Shown: piece by piece, positions 1-20,402 of the stretch
Position numbering within the stretch: position 1 is the stretch's first letter
Layout of the letters: the number at the start of each line of letters is the position of its first letter
Source of the DNA: Dirofilaria immitis
Lineage: Eukaryota > Nematoda > Chromadorea > Rhabditida > Onchocercidae
Assembly (NCBI GenBank): GCA_024305405.1
Contig: JAKNDB010000085.1
Span: 310,001-374,000, forward strand
Reading direction: 5' to 3'
DNA: 64,000 bases
Notes under the pieces: model-generated
What the model was told of the DNA's origin: nothing
Databases searched by the model: none
Seen by the model: only the letters and a program-made list of their open reading frames with translations
Position numbers and translations under genes: made by a program

Positions 1-817
1 ATATGTGTATCACTTTTTTTTTTTTATGAACTTTGTAAACACAAATATTTTCAAAATGATTGCTATAAATCAAGGGTTAAGAATTATTTAGCATCTATGT
101 ATGTATGAATTTGCATAATGTAAAATGGAATGAGGATGTGTCCTATCCATATTTTCTATGGCTATTCGATTCCTATCTACGTTTTGTTAAATCAAATATT
201 TCAGGACAGAAATAGTGATCTGATTTATAGTTATCTCCCTTTTATAGGTATTGCCAAATTATTAGTGAGTATATTCCTCTCTTTTCTTGATCTTAATGAA
301 ACATAACAATTGTGCAATAAACCAGTATTTTGCATATAGAAGAAAAAAGTAATTACACTTTCTTCTTCATATCTTACGATTGATTTGTTTTATCAGATCA
401 ATAACGATAAATGTTGCCAAAAGTAAAAATCTTTTCTTCATTTATCTTAAATTATAAATTTCATTAGAAAGATAGCAGCGCATATTTCAAACTTTAATGA
501 AAGGTTAGATTTTAAAGTTTATTTTAAGTTGAATAAATTTGATATTTCGAGAATATCGTCATTATACTCATTCGAATAATTCTTAAAATTAAAAATCGAT
601 CAAGCACATATTATTATTCACGATTAAATTTTTTTACCGCAATTAATATTTCCTTTTTTTTCTTTTTTTTCATTTGATTTTGCTTGAGAAAATAAAATAA
701 AACGATATTTTCTCGAATTAGATTCGCTTATAAGATTTATTAGTAATAAAAGTTACTCATTTTAAAAACCATAAATGTTTAGGCTATTTTCAGGATCAAG
801 ATCAATAAACTTACGTT
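1..817. other. Upstream non-coding stretch
   Basis: AT-rich sequence with no coding signal that I can support on either strand. It forms the 5' flank of the Kunitz-domain gene. A TTTTCAG at about 786-793 lies some 25 bases before the chosen ATG and is a plausible trans-splice acceptor for that gene. Confidence 0.5.
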
Positions 818-2396
818 ATGGTTGAAATGTTGAAAATCATGGAATTACTTCATTTTACTACACTATTGCTCATATTGATTTGGACAACTGGCAATAACTG
901 GTAATTTGTTTTGTATAATTTTATACAAGTTTATTATTATCATTTCTTATCATCTATCCTAATTATCATATTTTACAAAAGCAAATATGACTATATTTAA
1001 AACATGCTAAAATATTTTAAAAATGTATTTCAAAAATGCTAAAAAGAAGGAAAAATAAATCAAGAATATTGATAAAAGAAAGATAAATAATTAATGACAA
1101 TATGCTAAATTATTAAACAAAGCTAAACATAAGGGATTGATAAATTATTGTTGATTAACTCATAATATACCCAACAAAAGGCTCAAACATAATATCTGTT
1201 TACATTATCACTGTCATTATCATTATTATAAATCATGTCTTTTATTATCATATTTTCAGTTTTCCAAACAACTGTAGCATAATCAAAGATCGTGGATATC
1301 GATGCGAGAATGGTACAGAGCCGACAATTACGGTAAATATTAATATTTGCTCATTTTCTTTCGAAAAAAAAAAAAACATATATCATTGAATGTTTTGGTT
1401 TAATTTTGAAATAAACAAAAATTATTTAGTCAAAAATATTTCTAAATTTTTAAAAAATATCAACTAGAAACTATAATAAATCCAAAATTGAAAAGAAATT
1501 TATAGTACTACTTCGATAATGATACAGAACAGTGTCTGCCATTTTTATACGAAGGTTGCGGTGGTAATGAAAATCGTTTTCCAAATACTGGAACATGTCG
1601 AAAAAGTTGCATTCCAGGTAAGTATTTATAAAAAAAAAAGAAATCTTCTAGATTTTTTCTTCTTTAAATTTTAGATTAAATGTAAATGATCATTAAATAA
1701 ACTAGATTAATTCGATATTTCGTAAAATATAGTAATTCGATATTTCGTAAAATACGGTATTCTATTCTCAGATACTTCTTTGGACAAAACAGAAAACTCT
1801 TGAATGCTTATAATGTTAAATGAATACGATGCGATTATAGCCAAGTTTTACTAGGTTTCATGAGCAAAGTTTTGTTCAAGATAATAACAATTATTAATAA
1901 ATTTCAGAAGATTATGGATGGTGTGCATTAAAAGCAAAAGCATATGAGGATAATGAAAGTAATACGGTGATCTGTTCTGGGACACCTCTCAATTCGTGTC
2001 CCGAGAAATATGTATGCAGACATCTAGCATTCTTCGGAATTTGTTGCCCCAAAAAAACAGAAGGTATTTGCTTTTAATATCGTTTCGGTTGAAATATTTA
2101 TCTATGGATTTATTCCTTCAATGATAAATCGAACTTGAAATATTAGCCTGAATCAAAATATATCGATGGTTGTATTTATTATCAGAATATATCGGGAGCT
2201 TATTATGCATATTTATTATTACTTTGCAGAAATGTTTGCGAAAAACTCCAATCCTTCATGTACGAAAGGAAAATTGGTGAAGTTCGATAGTGGAGGTTTC
2301 AGTAGGGTTTTATTGGGAAAAGATTGCAGCGATAAGTTCTGTCCCGAGAATAGTAAATGTTTCCAGCAAGAAATATTTGCATATTGCTGTCACTGA
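818..2396 (+). CDS. Secreted Kunitz-domain protein with cysteine-rich C-terminal modules
   Basis: Five exons: 818-900, 1260-1332, 1506-1617, 1908-2063, 2230-2396. All are in compatible phase, with consensus-like acceptors, and no frame correction is needed. The protein is about 197 residues. Residues 1-27 are hydrophobic (LLLILIWTTG) and look like a signal peptide. Exons 2-3 encode one BPTI/Kunitz domain with the diagnostic YYFDNDTEQC, GCGGNENRF and C-x3-C elements and terminal Cys spacings x7, x12 and x3. Exons 4 and 5 each encode a short module ending CC (FGICC and FAYCC), of the Cys-rich repeat type that often follows Kunitz domains in nematode secreted proteins. Kunitz domains usually inhibit serine proteases. 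Here the residue after the second Cys, the usual P1 position, is Glu, and the Cys2-Cys3 gap is x18 rather than x15, so inhibition is uncertain. The start is the first ATG ahead of the signal peptide. Confidence 0.85.
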
Positions 2397-3730
2397 TTTT
2401 ATTAAATTTTCCAAATTCATAAGCATAAGCTTTAGGTTTTTCATGATAAATTCAATACAAATAATTTATACTAACATATTCTATTCTGATATTCATACTT
2501 AAGTTTAAGTCTTTCCATGCAAATAACTAATCTAAATTGATCATTTATTTATATCTAAATAAAATCTAAATGCTTTTCAAAAAATGATATGAATTTATGT
2601 AAATTATTCAGTGAAGATAATTTTTATATAAACAATTCAGTTTATATATAGATTAAAAATATTTAAATAATAATTGAATTCATTATTTCTCTATCATCTT
2701 TTAAATCCCTATCATTTTACAGGTAATTTATAACATGGTATTTCATTATGATATTGTTAGCTATGCGATCATTAAACATTTTAGAACTATATCTTATTAA
2801 TAATTATAATGGGAAAATTTCTAAATACAGTATTTCTTCTTTCTATTATCATTTGATTTTTCTAAAAAATATTATTTTCTCCTACAGCATTATCTTTTTT
2901 TTATCTTTTTCATTATCTTTTTAATCTTTTTTTTTTTACATAATATCAATGCTATCAAATATTTCATGCTTTATAAAACAATTTGCAAAATTACGTACGT
3001 ATAATAAACAAAAAAATTATCAAATCTTCCCTCTAAATTTCAATATATGCATAGATTTTTTTAATTTTATTTTTCTTTTTTTCCTAATATGTTATTATAT
3101 ATTATTACAAATTGTTGGCCAATCAATAATAATATCTAAATTATAATCATTGCTCATATTATTATATAAAATTGAATTTATCAATTTGATAATCAATATT
3201 TCGCTTTTTCATTTTCTTTTTTTTTTTTGTTATCATAAAATGTTATTATTAATAAAACTCTGAAAGTATAAATTCATTTTCTATTTCATATTGATTATAA
3301 AAGTTTTAGCTCATATATATCTGATTTATAATCATTCTACTAAACGCTTACAATATATGTTTATTTCGATATTGGATCAATTTAATTAATGAATCAATAT
3401 CAGATTTAATTATATAAACAAGAATGAAAGAAAAAATAATCAATGAAAGAGCGAATGTTTCAATTTAATCGTAATATTTTAATTCTTATTTTGTCTAAAT
3501 AAGATAAATGTAAAGTAAATTAATTTTGTTGATAAATTGAATGATAATCGATAAGAGATAAAACTTATTAAATGGAAAGAACGATAATAATAATTATCCC
3601 ATACAACAATGAAATGAAGTATTTGAAAAGAAATGAATGATACGATATGATAATGGATGAGAAGAAAATGAAGATAAGAAGAAATAATTATTAAATGTAT
3701 TTGATATGAAAAATATCAATTTGAAGGACG

Positions 3731-3808
3731 AAACATTAATATTGATTGATTTATCATCATATCAGCAGTATAAAACATTAGTACTGATTGATTTGTCATA
3801 TCAGCAGC
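3731..3808. repeat. Two-copy imperfect direct repeat (~37 bp unit)
   Basis: Two adjacent diverged copies share AAACATTA, TGATTGATTT and CATATCAGCAG. Copy 1 is about 3731-3769 and copy 2 about 3773-3808. The repeat keeps an open frame on the + strand by chance. No protein family is suggested. Confidence 0.6.
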
Positions 3809-4112
3809 AATTAATAACTATATGTTTGTTGAAAAATATTAAAATTACATGGACGAAAGTGTCTCGAAATCAATGTAGTTTTTTTTTGATTGCGATCGCT
3901 TCATGAAACATAGTTGCGACGCAATATTGATCTCGTTGTCGGCTTTAAAATATGTATTGCGTTAATCGTGATTGATAAACTAAGAAAAGCTGTCATCCAC
4001 AATTTCAGTAATGTTGGCGAAAAGATTTTTGCTTCTAAATTGATTTGTAATCTGGATCGGATTGGATATTTTTTGATGCTTGCGATTTTGCTATGTTGCA
4101 ATAGCTTTTATT

Positions 4113-4190
4113 GATCGTATGCGATATGCGATATTGTAGATCGTATGCAATATGCGACATAGTAGATCGTATGCGATATGCGACATTGTA
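4113..4190. repeat. 26-bp tandem repeat, three copies
   Basis: Three consecutive 26-bp units start at 4113, 4139 and 4165, each beginning GATCGTATGC and ending in TTGTA or TAGTA. They differ at only a few positions, which suggests recent local duplication. Confidence 0.85.
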
Positions 4191-4874
4191 GAAAAGATAT
4201 CGTATTGCAACGATGAGTAAGTAATAAAGAATTATCAACAGTCCTCTGAATGCTTACTACATTGTCGTAAAATTTCCCTTTTATGATTGTTATTCTCGTT
4301 CTCCTCCTTTACCACTGCTATACTTCTACTTCTACATAACTATTGATCTGCTTGGAATGAAAATAGATCACGATAAGTTATCGATTGCTATTATTAGATC
4401 ATCGAATTGGCACTTTTGTCACCTTCGAGCTATCCTCATATCCGAATTGTAACTAAATTACTTCAGGCAGTTCTATTACTATTGATAGTGGATAGTTCGC
4501 TCATAACATATTAATTGTTTTGATTATCAGATAAAAGATAAGGGATAGAAAATAGTTCATATAGTTTACAAAAACTTTGATCGTTACAACATTCCGAACA
4601 AATTAGCATAGATTAATTATAACATCTCAAACAGCGTACACAAACTTTGATAATAGTATTTGATGATGATAAGCGAAGCAATAGATTTTATGTTTGATTA
4701 GATTATGTTAAGTGAATAAAAAAAAAAAGGTTGTAAGAAATATTCAGCATTTTCTATGTTTAAATTAAATTAACAAAAGTATTGTTATTATTTGTATTTA
4801 ATCATTTAATACAAGAACATTTAAAATTTCACATATAAAAATTCAATCTCTTTAATTTTTTTTTCTTTTAAATT

Positions 4875-11745
<6,871 letters not shown>

Positions 11746-12831
11746 TCCCACCCACTCTTTCTTCAAGTATGTAGTAGTAGTCTGTTAACGATTGAATTGA
11801 GATCGCTGAATTAAGATTTATGATTATCAAGGAATACTTTATACAGACATGATCAAGTAACAAACTAACATCGGGAATTGATTTTATTATTTAAATATCA
11901 AAATTTGCCATATCTAAAATGTAATTTTATCTCAAAAATTTGTTATTCTTTTTCATAAAAATATGCAAATTTTTTTTCCGAAAAAAAATCCCAAAAAGAA
12001 GCGAATGCGATCATATTTGATCAATCATTGAAGAAGATACTTTGCATCCTCTGAGATTTTATCATCAAAAATCCACCGTTATCACGACAACCTATCATTT
12101 CCTAGTTTCTCAAACATGTGGGATCAAAATTTGCACAAACAACATCTTCAAATGCAATAGACGAAAAATTCAACTGGTCGGTGTGAGCATAATTCACTTA
12201 GAATTGATCAGACTTCTGTTTATCATTTATCTTTTTAATTTTGTCACTTCTGATGATTTATTCCGCTTATAGCTTTCGTTCGCAAAACTTTTGCTTTTTA
12301 ATGTTTACTTACATTCTCTAAAGTCTCATTATTTCTATTGAATCGTAAGGATTCCTCGTTCTTTATGATTTCACTAAATTTCTTCAAACATCGATTGAGA
12401 TAAAATGGATATATGCATTGATCACTGTAAGATTAGTTCATAGATTGCATCTTTACCTTCCATTTTTTTGATGGCTTTATTTAAGTCAAATAATGCGCTT
12501 TAAATATTAACTTCCGAATAATATTAATTGGCATCATTATAAATAAATTATCACTTATTCTTTTCTAATTTCAAGATTCAAGCAGAGGTTCATTATAGAT
12601 TATCTGATGCTGTAGAATTCTCGTGATAGCCTGAAATAGGATGCCAGAAAAATATATGAATCTTCATAAAATATATTTTCCAATTCATACAAGAGCGTAC
12701 ATCAGAATTTGTGCAGGTATATCATATTGTTCTGTTTGTAGTTATCTTCAGGCAGCTTGAATCTTATCATTTGATATAATAGTTCATTCATTCGAAATGT
12801 TTTTACCTCACTGAAATTACAGAATAGATGA
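11746..12831. promoter_or_regulatory. Divergent intergenic region between kinase (-) and seipin (+)
   Basis: About 1.1 kb separate the start codons of two divergently transcribed genes, so promoters for both presumably lie here. I see no convincing TATA box or named motif. The seipin start is preceded by a TTACAG acceptor (12817-12822). The kinase start is preceded on the minus strand by AACAG. Both fit trans-splicing or an upstream non-coding exon. Confidence 0.4.
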
Positions 12832-15800
12832 ATGCTTGTGGTGAAGAAGGTCGGTTCTTTGATACGTGATAAGTGTACACTTTATCATGCTGTCATCATA
12901 ATATTCCAATTGCTTGGCGCTTTTGTCATAGCTGTTATCTCGCCTTTTGTTTTCAGGTTACAATTTGCTGAATTTTTAATAGTTTGATATTATGAACAAT
13001 TGTTAAACGAAACTTTAGCGTTCGATGTTGTTGTCTTTAGCAAGCGTGAACTGATAGCATGAAAATATTTAGAAAAATCGTATGTAGACTACAGTTGGCC
13101 TGATTTAATGAATGAGAATAATAACAGCGAAAGCCAATTATTGGGCAGATAAATTTCTGATTCGAAACATGTTTGTTACCAGGTTTTTGGATTTTTATTA
13201 ATTTATTTTACGTATTGCTAGAGGCGATAGAGAATATTGCTCTAGTTTGCTTCTAATTGATCTGTTATTTTAGGACTTTAAATTACTGATTTTGGATTTA
13301 TATTTTTATATATTATAACTGAATTAATGCGATAGAAATGCTGATTTTGCATAACATTTAGTATCCTTTATGACATTTCCACGGTATTCCCAGTTTAAGT
13401 TGTATATGGAATTTCTCGTGAGTTTACTTGAATTTTTCCTTATTGGAATGAATTGTAATCTTTTTTCCCGCATTAGCATGGAGGACATATCTTGTAAGAT
13501 TTTAAATTGTCCCATTTGTCTTTTCTCTTTTGGTTCTGTTATAATTGTTTGCCGAACTTATTTTAATTAATGATTGTCCATTCTTTTGTTTTCTAGAATG
13601 TTTATTTTTATACTATCATATTTTGATATATACTATTAATGTTTTTCATATTTTTTCTTATACTAAGGAATTGCATTGAAGCATCTGTTTGAAAGAATAT
13701 TTCTTGTAGTATATTGATTTTTTCAGTATATTTTGTTATTGTGACATTTTTTTTGGTGTTCTTTTTTGTTTGAATTTATTTATTAGATGGTACCCAAAAA
13801 ATTGTATTATAACGTATTTTTTTGTTTATAAATTTTCTTCAGATTTTATATCTTTATTATATAGTTCTGATTTTTGAATGAAAGTTTCATTAATTTATTT
13901 TTGGGGCTAATTTAGCGTAATTTCTTCCGTAACTTTTATTTTTTACTTTTATTGTTTTGTTTTAATTATTATTATTATTTTTTTATTTGATCATTCTTTA
14001 TTTTGTCTTGATTACAATTTTTTATTTATTACAATTCGAGTTATTTTTGTATCTTTCTATTATTACTATGACGTTAGTTTTAATTTGAATATATCTGAAT
14101 TTATGCGAGAAATGCAAAAAAATAAAAAATTAAAAAAAGGAAAAAAATTGTATCGTATCGATTATTTTCAGACAGCTTTTTTTCCTGCGCTAGTGGAATA
14201 TACAGTGCCATTGCATTTCAATTTTGAGACATGCCGTGAACAGCTTGCTGGCATTTGCTCATTCCCGACTGCTGTGATAGATTTTTCGGTGGTAAGCCTT
14301 TTCTGTACCCATTTCTGAGGAAAATATCCAACATTATCGCCTTCCGTCATTTCAACAATAAGAAGGAAAGCAGTAGCCAAAATTGAAATAATTTTTTATT
14401 TTACCATTTGCAGGAAAATCCAAAATTATCACCAGGAGAGCATTATGAAATCAAGATTGAAATTGTTTTGTCAGAATCAACAATCACTTCAAATGTTGGC
14501 ATTTTTCAAGCTGTTATTGAGTTAAGGGATCAACTAAATATAAAAAGACATTTCGAAGATCCTGTTTTGTGAACAGATATCGTGGTGTAATCTATCGTAT
14601 AGGTCAAGGCTTATGGGCTTTGGTTAGTCATTTGTTGAAAACTTGAAATTTTTAAACAATAAGCTTTTTTAAATGTTTTGTGGATATCAGAACCAATCAA
14701 TTACCCGGTAATGTAAACACGGTGATTGGTTAGGAATCAGTTCCTCGTTTTTCATTGATCACTTAGTGATTTATTATTGAATGCCTTGATTAGAATTCCC
14801 TTCCTGGCGGAAATGACAACAGTTAGCAGTACAAAACTGTGCTTCTGTAATTATTTATTTCTATTTGAAAGAACATGCTGTTTGTAAACCGAAAAATCAG
14901 TGTAATCATAGTTTTCTCTAAAATTATGAGAAGTTTTATATTAATATTGATAATAAATAAATTTGATACTAATATGTGCATTTCATACTTGATTTTTGTC
15001 TTTGGCGTTTTTTTCTTCGATGAAGTAGGTTTTATTTTAAAAGGCAAATTTTTATATTCCTTAAAAATTCATAGATATAATAAATCACCATTACGCGATT
15101 TCTCAAATGGTTTTATATTTTTTTACATGGATTGTATGAATCAAAATATATGCACTAATAATTTTTATATTTTCTATCTCAGTGATGTTAAATATCAATC
15201 TAGTTGGTAACATTTTACTAGTTTGAACTTACGAAAGTCGGCATATTACTCCAACAAGGTGGACATGTAGCACTGCAAAGTTTTTTCGGATATGAAAAGA
15301 TCTGGTCATAATTTAAAACTTCTGTATATGAAGTGGTCAATTATATATTCTTTCAGGCATGCAAGACGGTATTCTTTCCTGCTTATTTCCTCGGAATGTT
15401 GACTGTAATGGATGATCGTAAATTAGAAGTCTCGTTCACGAATCACTTGATTGATAATGATCTATCAAACATTTCTCTGCTTTATGTACAACTACAAAAT
15501 CGTTTTATTGAGGTATTTCGTAATAAAGTTATGCAAAATGAAAAGTAGTGACTTAATTGTTTTTGGAGATTAGAATTATGTTTTGTTTCAGGTAGAATCA
15601 GGAAAACTCTCACTCAGGATTAATTTCGGTTTATTACGTATCTTTCTTTACGATTATCCAATAGTCTCTTCTTTGCTAATTATTTGCCTTACATATTTTA
15701 TGTGCCTGACAGGAATTATTCTTTATTGGATGCTACAAGTTTTTTTGGTTTTTCGAGTTCTCCAACATAAACTATGTCCTGATAGATAGGACAGATGGAT

Positions 15801-16276
15801 CATCCACCCCGCCAGAGATCTGCACTGGAACTGCATCAGTTAAGGTTAAGATAGTTTATATTTCATGCCTCCCAAGAAAGTTACTTATTTACGTTTTGAA
15901 ATGTGATGTTAACATTTAGTAGTTTTGAATTATTGTTCAAGATCTTGCAATGTTAATAAAAATCAGAATCAATTTTTACTTTAAACGCATTCGATGGTTT
16001 TTATGGTTTAATAAAATTAAAATATTATTATTTCATAAGAAGTACTTAATTTCTAGGGATATGATTCAAAGAATAATGAATGATATAATCGATTTTGCAT
16101 ATCATATCAAGATTTTTAAAGATTTTGCTTTTGAAAATCACATACAGTTGCAGGAGTTGAAAACATCAGAAACAAGAGATGATGTGGCATCCTTCATTTG
16201 GAATGACTCAAGAAGAAAGATTTCAGATGAAGTTTCGGAAAATTTCTTACAACACCGCAATAAAATAAACAGTTGA
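12832..16276 (+). CDS. seip-1: Seipin (lipid-droplet biogenesis protein)
   Basis: Exons 12832-12956, 14172-14291, 14414-14622, 15357-15512, 15592-15789 or 15592-15844, and probably 16154-16276. Exon 1 encodes the N-terminal membrane segment (AVIIIFQLLGAFVIAVI). Exons 2-4 encode the lumenal domain with the seipin hallmarks CSFP, LSPGEHYEI, SNVGIFQAVIEL and RRSCFVNRYR. Exon 5 holds NFGLLRIFLYDYP and the second membrane segment (LLIICLTYFMCLTGIILYW). Seipin forms ER oligomers that organise lipid-droplet budding and phospholipid balance. Frame breaks occur in homopolymers: the exon 1/2 junction needs one more T in the T7 run 14177-14183, and exon 3 needs one base near 14542-14553. Removing one T at 15740-15746 replaces the stop at 15787-15789 with an open frame that splices in phase to exon 6 and gives a charged cytosolic tail. 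It is the first gene of the + cluster. Confidence 0.88.
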
Positions 16277-17261
16277 AATATGCTTTACGAGTTCTCTACG
16301 GATATTCATGTCTTGTAGATTCAAAAAGTTTTACTCCTTACTAGACTTATCACTTTTTCTGAATTTAGATATTTCGCATCATTTGCTCTATTTCATTGAT
16401 ATTGTGATAGATTTATGACATTGTTTTCAACTTGATGTTGTCTTCAACTTGATAAGACGAAAAATAAAAATTATTTATGAGTAATAACAATGCTGCTATG
16501 AAATTTAAAATCCACATTTATCGTTATCTCTTTATTCTAATATTACGAATTTTCAAAACATACTTTTTCTCTTTTCGTTCTTTTGTTGCCATTCTTTGCT
16601 AGTATTTTTATTATGAACATACCCAGACCGCAATTTAATCACTTTCTTTTGTTAATCATTCTGCTTCAGTTAGGCCTCGGTAATTTGATACATAACATTT
16701 GCTGATACAAAATATAACTCTCGCTGACGTGATGTAGCGGTATTCCTTATTCAGTTGGATTATCCTTGTTAGAAAACTTCTCTTGGTGTGAATATGACAT
16801 TGTATATACTCGATGATTAATTCTTCAATAAATTTGTGTTTAAAATATTGCTGCATTGGTGAAATGTAGACGCGAAGTTTTCACATTGGCCACTAAAAGT
16901 ACGATGGTTTACTCAGAAATTAGACAACAAAAGCTGTATAAGAAATCGAGAAAAGGGTTCGTTGTTTGGTTCAAGTTGTAATGTTATAGAATAATGATGA
17001 TGATTTCCGAAATATTGGGCTAATACTGCTAACGGATCAATGATAACACCATAACTTGGTATACCTTTTTCTGGGTTGTAAGTCATTGTCACTTTTCATA
17101 CAAACACTTGGACTTAGTATTACTGAGCGCCTAGCTCGTCAATGCATGCATGTAAATTTTATTGGATCCCTTCGGTAATCACGTATATTTATGGCTTTTT
17201 CAAGTTTTATAAGAACATCTAAAATGCTATGATTTTAAGGTATGACATAAGATGGTAGATG
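16277..17261. other. Intergenic, seipin to JAMP
   Basis: About 985 bp of AT-rich sequence between two co-directional genes. No coding exon or RNA gene recognised. Confidence 0.5.
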
Positions 17262-19950
17262 ATGGCGCGGGGTGTCACGACTGGCTAACGTCAACATTTG
17301 CCCCGGTTTTTGTGGTCGTCAAGTGACTACATCATCATCGGGAAATGTTACCTATTCTAATTGCCAGGCTTGTTTTTCTTTTAATTTCATTGAAATAAAG
17401 TTCTATTTTTCCAAATTTTGTTTAAATTTTTACTGCTCATATAGAAAATTATAACTGATAAGGATCAGTAAGATATGAAATGCTGTAATTATTCTACATT
17501 GTTACTATACTGCTCTCAAGCCAAGTCACAATAATAGTTGTAGTTGTAGTAATAGCAGTGCTATAGCAATTGCAAGAACGGTAATAATAACCCAAAGAAA
17601 AATGAGACAGATTATAATTGGTGATTATAATGCTTACAGGCTTGTAGCTGGGGTTATCGAAGTGTCGAGAAATTTCTGTGTTCTTCATGTGATGATCTCT
17701 TACCTCTGTACGATTGGCTTTATCTTCTTTTCATTGCTTTGGTCCCTTTGCTGTTAAATTCATTCTTCGTGCAATTGTATGCTATTCCCAAAAGGTCAGC
17801 CATGTTATTTTGCATAATTTGATTGAATTATTGCTAGTTTCTTTTTCCTGCTTCCTGTTTAATCGAAATTAGAAGTAAAAACTACAGAAGTGACATTTGA
17901 AAAGGGGATAAATCATCCATTAGTTTTCTAGAAGGAATATGACGTTCTTGTTCAGTAAATGCTATTAAGTGCTAAAAATTATAATGCTAACTCTCCTAAA
18001 AGAAAGATGTGTGATATCTCAAGTCCTAAATCGTGACCATTATATTGAAACAAATATACAAATATAATAATAAATTGATTAGGATAATAAAGATGAATCA
18101 AAAAAACTAATGGTATATTAGTATTGATGGTATTGGGAAGAAGTAAATGTAAAGTTAAATGGTCCAATTTTTTTAATACAATTATAGTAGTATTGAAATT
18201 TTTTTAAAAAGTTCTCAATATCGTAAGAATTTCATTTATTCTTGCTTCATTTAATGAATTAACATGTCAAAGTTTCGCCTTCTTATCATTTAGCAAGATG
18301 AAATGATCTTTGATTAAATGTGTGATACTTTTGTTTTCATTCTATGGCTTAGCAATTTTATCAGTTCTTCATTCTCAATTTTGTATTTACATCATCTAGG
18401 GATATCATTCATTGTCGTTACTGTAGAAATGAAAAATAATAAACTATCACGAACTGAGAGAAAATTATTGACATGATTCAACCTTAGCACTCAGTCTTTC
18501 TTCAATTATCGTAAACTTGATCATAAACTTATTGTGTCTCATTGCGACATATTAACATTTCTGATTTGCTCTTGCATTTCATATCTTTAGGACTGTCTCA
18601 GAGTTAGTGCACTTAGCGTATTTTCTTTGTTTTACTTTCTAATAGTTCAGGGAATAACATTTTAAGGAATATCGAAGCATTTTTTGAAATTAAAAATCTC
18701 AATGTTGTTTCAGTACACGGCAGCACTTATTCTTGCAGCATTTATGTTGCTTGTTGGAATGCGTTCTATCCGCCCTCTTATCCATTCTTCTGATGCCACC
18801 ACGTGGTACTCCCATTCTTTATAGTTGCACTAAGAATTCGCTGCGCGATTGGTATCCGATATTTTATAATCCTGTCGTCAATCATACTCATACTTTGCGA
18901 TGTACACAGGAAATAGTCTTTCCACTGTGAGATTTTTTTTTTATTTCATGAAAGCTTATGTTTTGACGAAATCCTTATCAGTTGACACAATTAATTTTCA
19001 TTCATCTTATTAGGCTTGATTATCGTTAAAATTTAGAAAAAACAATTGTTTAATTAAGTAAAAGTAGGCTGTCCAATTGATTTAAGTAAAGACTTAACCA
19101 ATGTCTTGAATTTTTCTTTAGATATTCATGTAGGATTACTGATCGATGATTCCTCATCCATCTAAATCTGGAAGATGCTTTAGCCATAATTGGTATTGTT
19201 CCGAATTTGGATGGAAATTAATCTGATAATTTTTAGATATTCCTTGCCTTTCATTTATTTGGCATTCTGTTTGATGTGTTTGGTTATTTTCGCTCAATTC
19301 TTTATTTAACAGTATTCAAGAACAATTGTGTCTCCACCGATCCATATTATGCTGCACTTTTTAGTATCCCATTAATTGCTCTATTCCATGCACTTTTTGT
19401 AAGTTCCGATTTTTAACTTATTTTTTTAAAATTTGTTTTCGAGCACTTGCAATATTTTGATATTTTATATTACTATTTTACTAATAAATCCTTTGTTCCA
19501 GTCGTTCATGATTTCTTATCTTTTTGATTGTGTTTGAATCTTTCACTTCGTGATCCATTATCAGTTTCATGAACTTCATTGTATTATTGAATATATTTTA
19601 TGCTAATATTTTAACTAGATAGTTTTATAGGCAGGTCTGCTCTACTACAGCTTCGGTTATGTGACATTAGTATGCAGCTTGGGTTTGAATACACTCCATA
19701 TGGCACTTGAACGAGAAAAATCAATGCGTAAATTGTATTTCGAAATGATACAGAAGCCGTGTAATCTCTTCATCCTTATCATTCATATGGCCCTTTTGGC
19801 TTCTCTATTTTAACGTTAACATTAAATCGTGTCACAGCTAGTGGAACACTTATATCCTTGTTTACAATACTTCTTATACCATTGCCGTCTCTATTCTACC
19901 TTCTTACTGTTGGGATTACTGATCCAAAACATGTACATAGCGCTTTTTAG
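17262..19950 (+). CDS. JNK1/MAPK8-associated membrane protein (JAMP/JKAMP)
   Basis: Exons 17262-17367, 17640-17794, 18714-18926, 19237-19398, 19631-19950. The N-terminal Cys-rich lumenal module reads CPGFCGRQ, YSNCQ, CSWGYRS and CSSCDD, followed by LYDWLYL and multiple membrane segments. Later family landmarks are LRDWYPIFYNP, HTLRCTQEIVFPLYS, GLLYYSFGY and FYLLTVGITDP. JAMP is a multipass ER membrane protein that recruits proteasomes and ERAD factors and modulates JNK signalling. ATG 17262 joins the conserved frame only if the G4 run 17269-17272 is one G too long; otherwise an upstream exon is needed. One T is missing at 19287-19290 and one at 19794-19797, with conserved protein on both sides. 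The first intron begins GC (CAG|GCTTGT) and is flanked by the direct repeat CAGGCTTGT. Confidence 0.88.
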
Positions 19951-20402
19951 TAATGCATTTATTGTATGCTTTTTCGATTATAAAAATAATTTCTTTTCAG
20001 TCAAATTTACTGGCAAAAATTTTCTTCGCCCATGACATCTATTTTATTTGCAAAGAATTCAAGAATTTGTTTATTAAAGTAGGTTTATAACTAATATCAT
20101 GTATTTTGAATGAAAGTGAATCGAATTTATTGTTTACTAGTTGTTTTTTTTTAATTGGAAATATAAGCCGTCATTCTATTAGTTTACGGGCTTTCTTCCT
20201 CATTTAATAAGAACGCTGATTTATCAGTTTAGGTTACAAATGCTGTAGGAGTTTTTAATGATTTCATATTTACAATATTCGGGTTTTAATGTTTTTTTGT
20301 AAATATTTTTTTCCAAATACGAACTGTTTGTTTTTATGATCAAGAGAAACTGGTGTAAACTTCAACGAGAGATTAATATTTTATTTTACATCATGTCTAT
20401 GT
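19951..20402. other. Intergenic, JAMP to unassigned small gene
   Basis: About 450 bp with no coding exon I can support. An open stretch on + from about 20338 (MIKRNWCKLQREIN) may be the true 5' end of the next gene in another frame. Confidence 0.4.

Larger units (their letters stand above)
2397..4874. other. Intergenic region, no gene recognised
   Basis: About 2.5 kb between the convergent 3' ends of the Kunitz gene and the kinase gene. I see only poly-T/AT-rich sequence, short chance ORFs and two small repeats (3731-3808 and 4113-4190). No RNA gene signature was noticed. Confidence 0.5.
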
